Shown here: one piece after another, positions 41,471 through 41,809 of the stretch
Position numbering within the stretch: the stretch's first letter is position 1
Layout of the letters: every line of letters starts with the position of its first letter
Source: a virus
Length of the DNA: 41,809 nt
IMG/VR virus record: IMGVR_UViG_3300005531_000016
Location: 1-41,809 of that record
Strand: one strand, 5' to 3'
The notes under the pieces: model-generated
Told to the model about the DNA's origin: nothing
Seen by the model: the letters and a program-made list of their open reading frames with translations, nothing else
Database searches by the model: none
Program-made: the position numbers and the translations under genes

Positions 41471-41809
41471 ATGAAGTGGGCACTGTGGGCACTGATGATA
41501 TGGACAGCAGGGACAATAGCCACCTCAAGCATGATCAATGGCATATCCGTAGAGAAGACCATTGCCAGAGACAGCGGCAACACGGTGGCTCTTCTGATCA
41601 AAAACGACACAAAAGAACACGTGAAGGTGATCGAAGCACGGGCGTGTGACGACTGGAAGTCATGCGAGACAGTCTACGTGAAGGGTGATTTCCGGCCAGG
41701 CACGCGGAGTTGGTCGGAGGATTTTGACCTGAAGGAATCCACGCGCCTTCTGGTGTTAGTGCGCGCGACGCCGCACAACGCGTTCGTCCGCAACCGCTAC
41801 ATCATCGCC
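41471..41809 (+). CDS. Exported hypothetical protein, cut by right edge
   Basis: The ATG at 41471 after GAGGAGAG opens a frame that runs 113 codons to the window end without a stop. The start (MKWALWALMIWTAG) is hydrophobic and could be a signal peptide or anchor. The body is beta-rich (TVALLIKND, KVIEAR, RLLVLVRA) with two cysteines. It continues past the edge, so length and function are unknown. Confidence 0.6.
   Translation, partial: MKWALWALMIWTAGTIATSSMINGISVEKTIARDSGNTVALLIKNDTKEHVKVIEARACDDWKSCETVYVKGDFRPGTRSWSEDFDLKESTRLLVLVRATPHNAFVRNRYIIA

Noticed and set aside
1-41809. The right-edge open frame and the left-edge open frame are in phase, as if the contig were a closed circle
   Set aside because: Phase agreement has a one-in-three chance, the joined protein makes no recognisable product, and a complete genome without terminase and portal is unlikely.

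Overview
The window is most of the genome of a temperate, short-tailed (podovirus-like) dsDNA phage, or the same region as a prophage. Almost every gene is on the + strand and tightly packed, with many ATGA start/stop overlaps and clear Shine-Dalgarno sequences. There is a capsid block, large T7-like ejection-type proteins, no tape-measure, sheath or tube genes, a tyrosine integrase and a DnaB-type helicase. No terminase or portal gene is present, so both must lie beyond an edge. The host is probably an acidobacterium or similar soil bacterium. This is an inference from the secreted ASH/choice-of-anchor-D, He_PIG, IPT and FN3 domains and the Sec signals ending in ..AQ, a style common in Acidobacteriota. 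No taxonomic search was possible.

Layout. 1-1387: end of an unknown gene, two small exported proteins, a hairpin and an initiator-like tRNA. 1435-6638: probable scaffold, major capsid protein followed by a terminator hairpin, three small genes, a GT-A glycosyltransferase and a head-tail adaptor-like gene. 6641-16172: probable tail hub, an FN3 protein, a small alpha/beta protein and three ejection-type proteins, the last of 1588 residues; a small two-TM gene lies opposite its end. 16415-28919: six consecutive genes (12.5 kb) encoding fibre- or adhesin-like proteins, each with a Sec-type signal peptide. 28933-31468: a small Met-Cys protein, a one-TM protein, a lytic transglycosylase, a MazG-like helix protein, a hypothetical and a metallophosphoesterase. 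31469-33608: promoter and integrase, a strong hairpin, then two leftward genes.

33609-33834 is a divergent control region with a near-consensus promoter on each strand and a cluster of small dyads. Rightward of it come tiny coupled genes, a protein with an SSB-like acidic tip, a Cas4/RecB-like nuclease, a replication initiator-like gene carrying internal tandem repeats (candidate origin), DnaB helicase, an HNH nuclease, a resolvase-like nuclease and a partial exported protein cut by the right edge.

The genes suggest this lifestyle: integration by the tyrosine recombinase, a switch at the divergent region, replication by initiator plus DnaB, recombination by nuclease plus the SSB-tailed protein, capsid assembly, and lysis by the transglycosylase. 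The oddest part is the block of exported fibre-like proteins, because normal phage structural proteins assemble in the cytoplasm without signal peptides.
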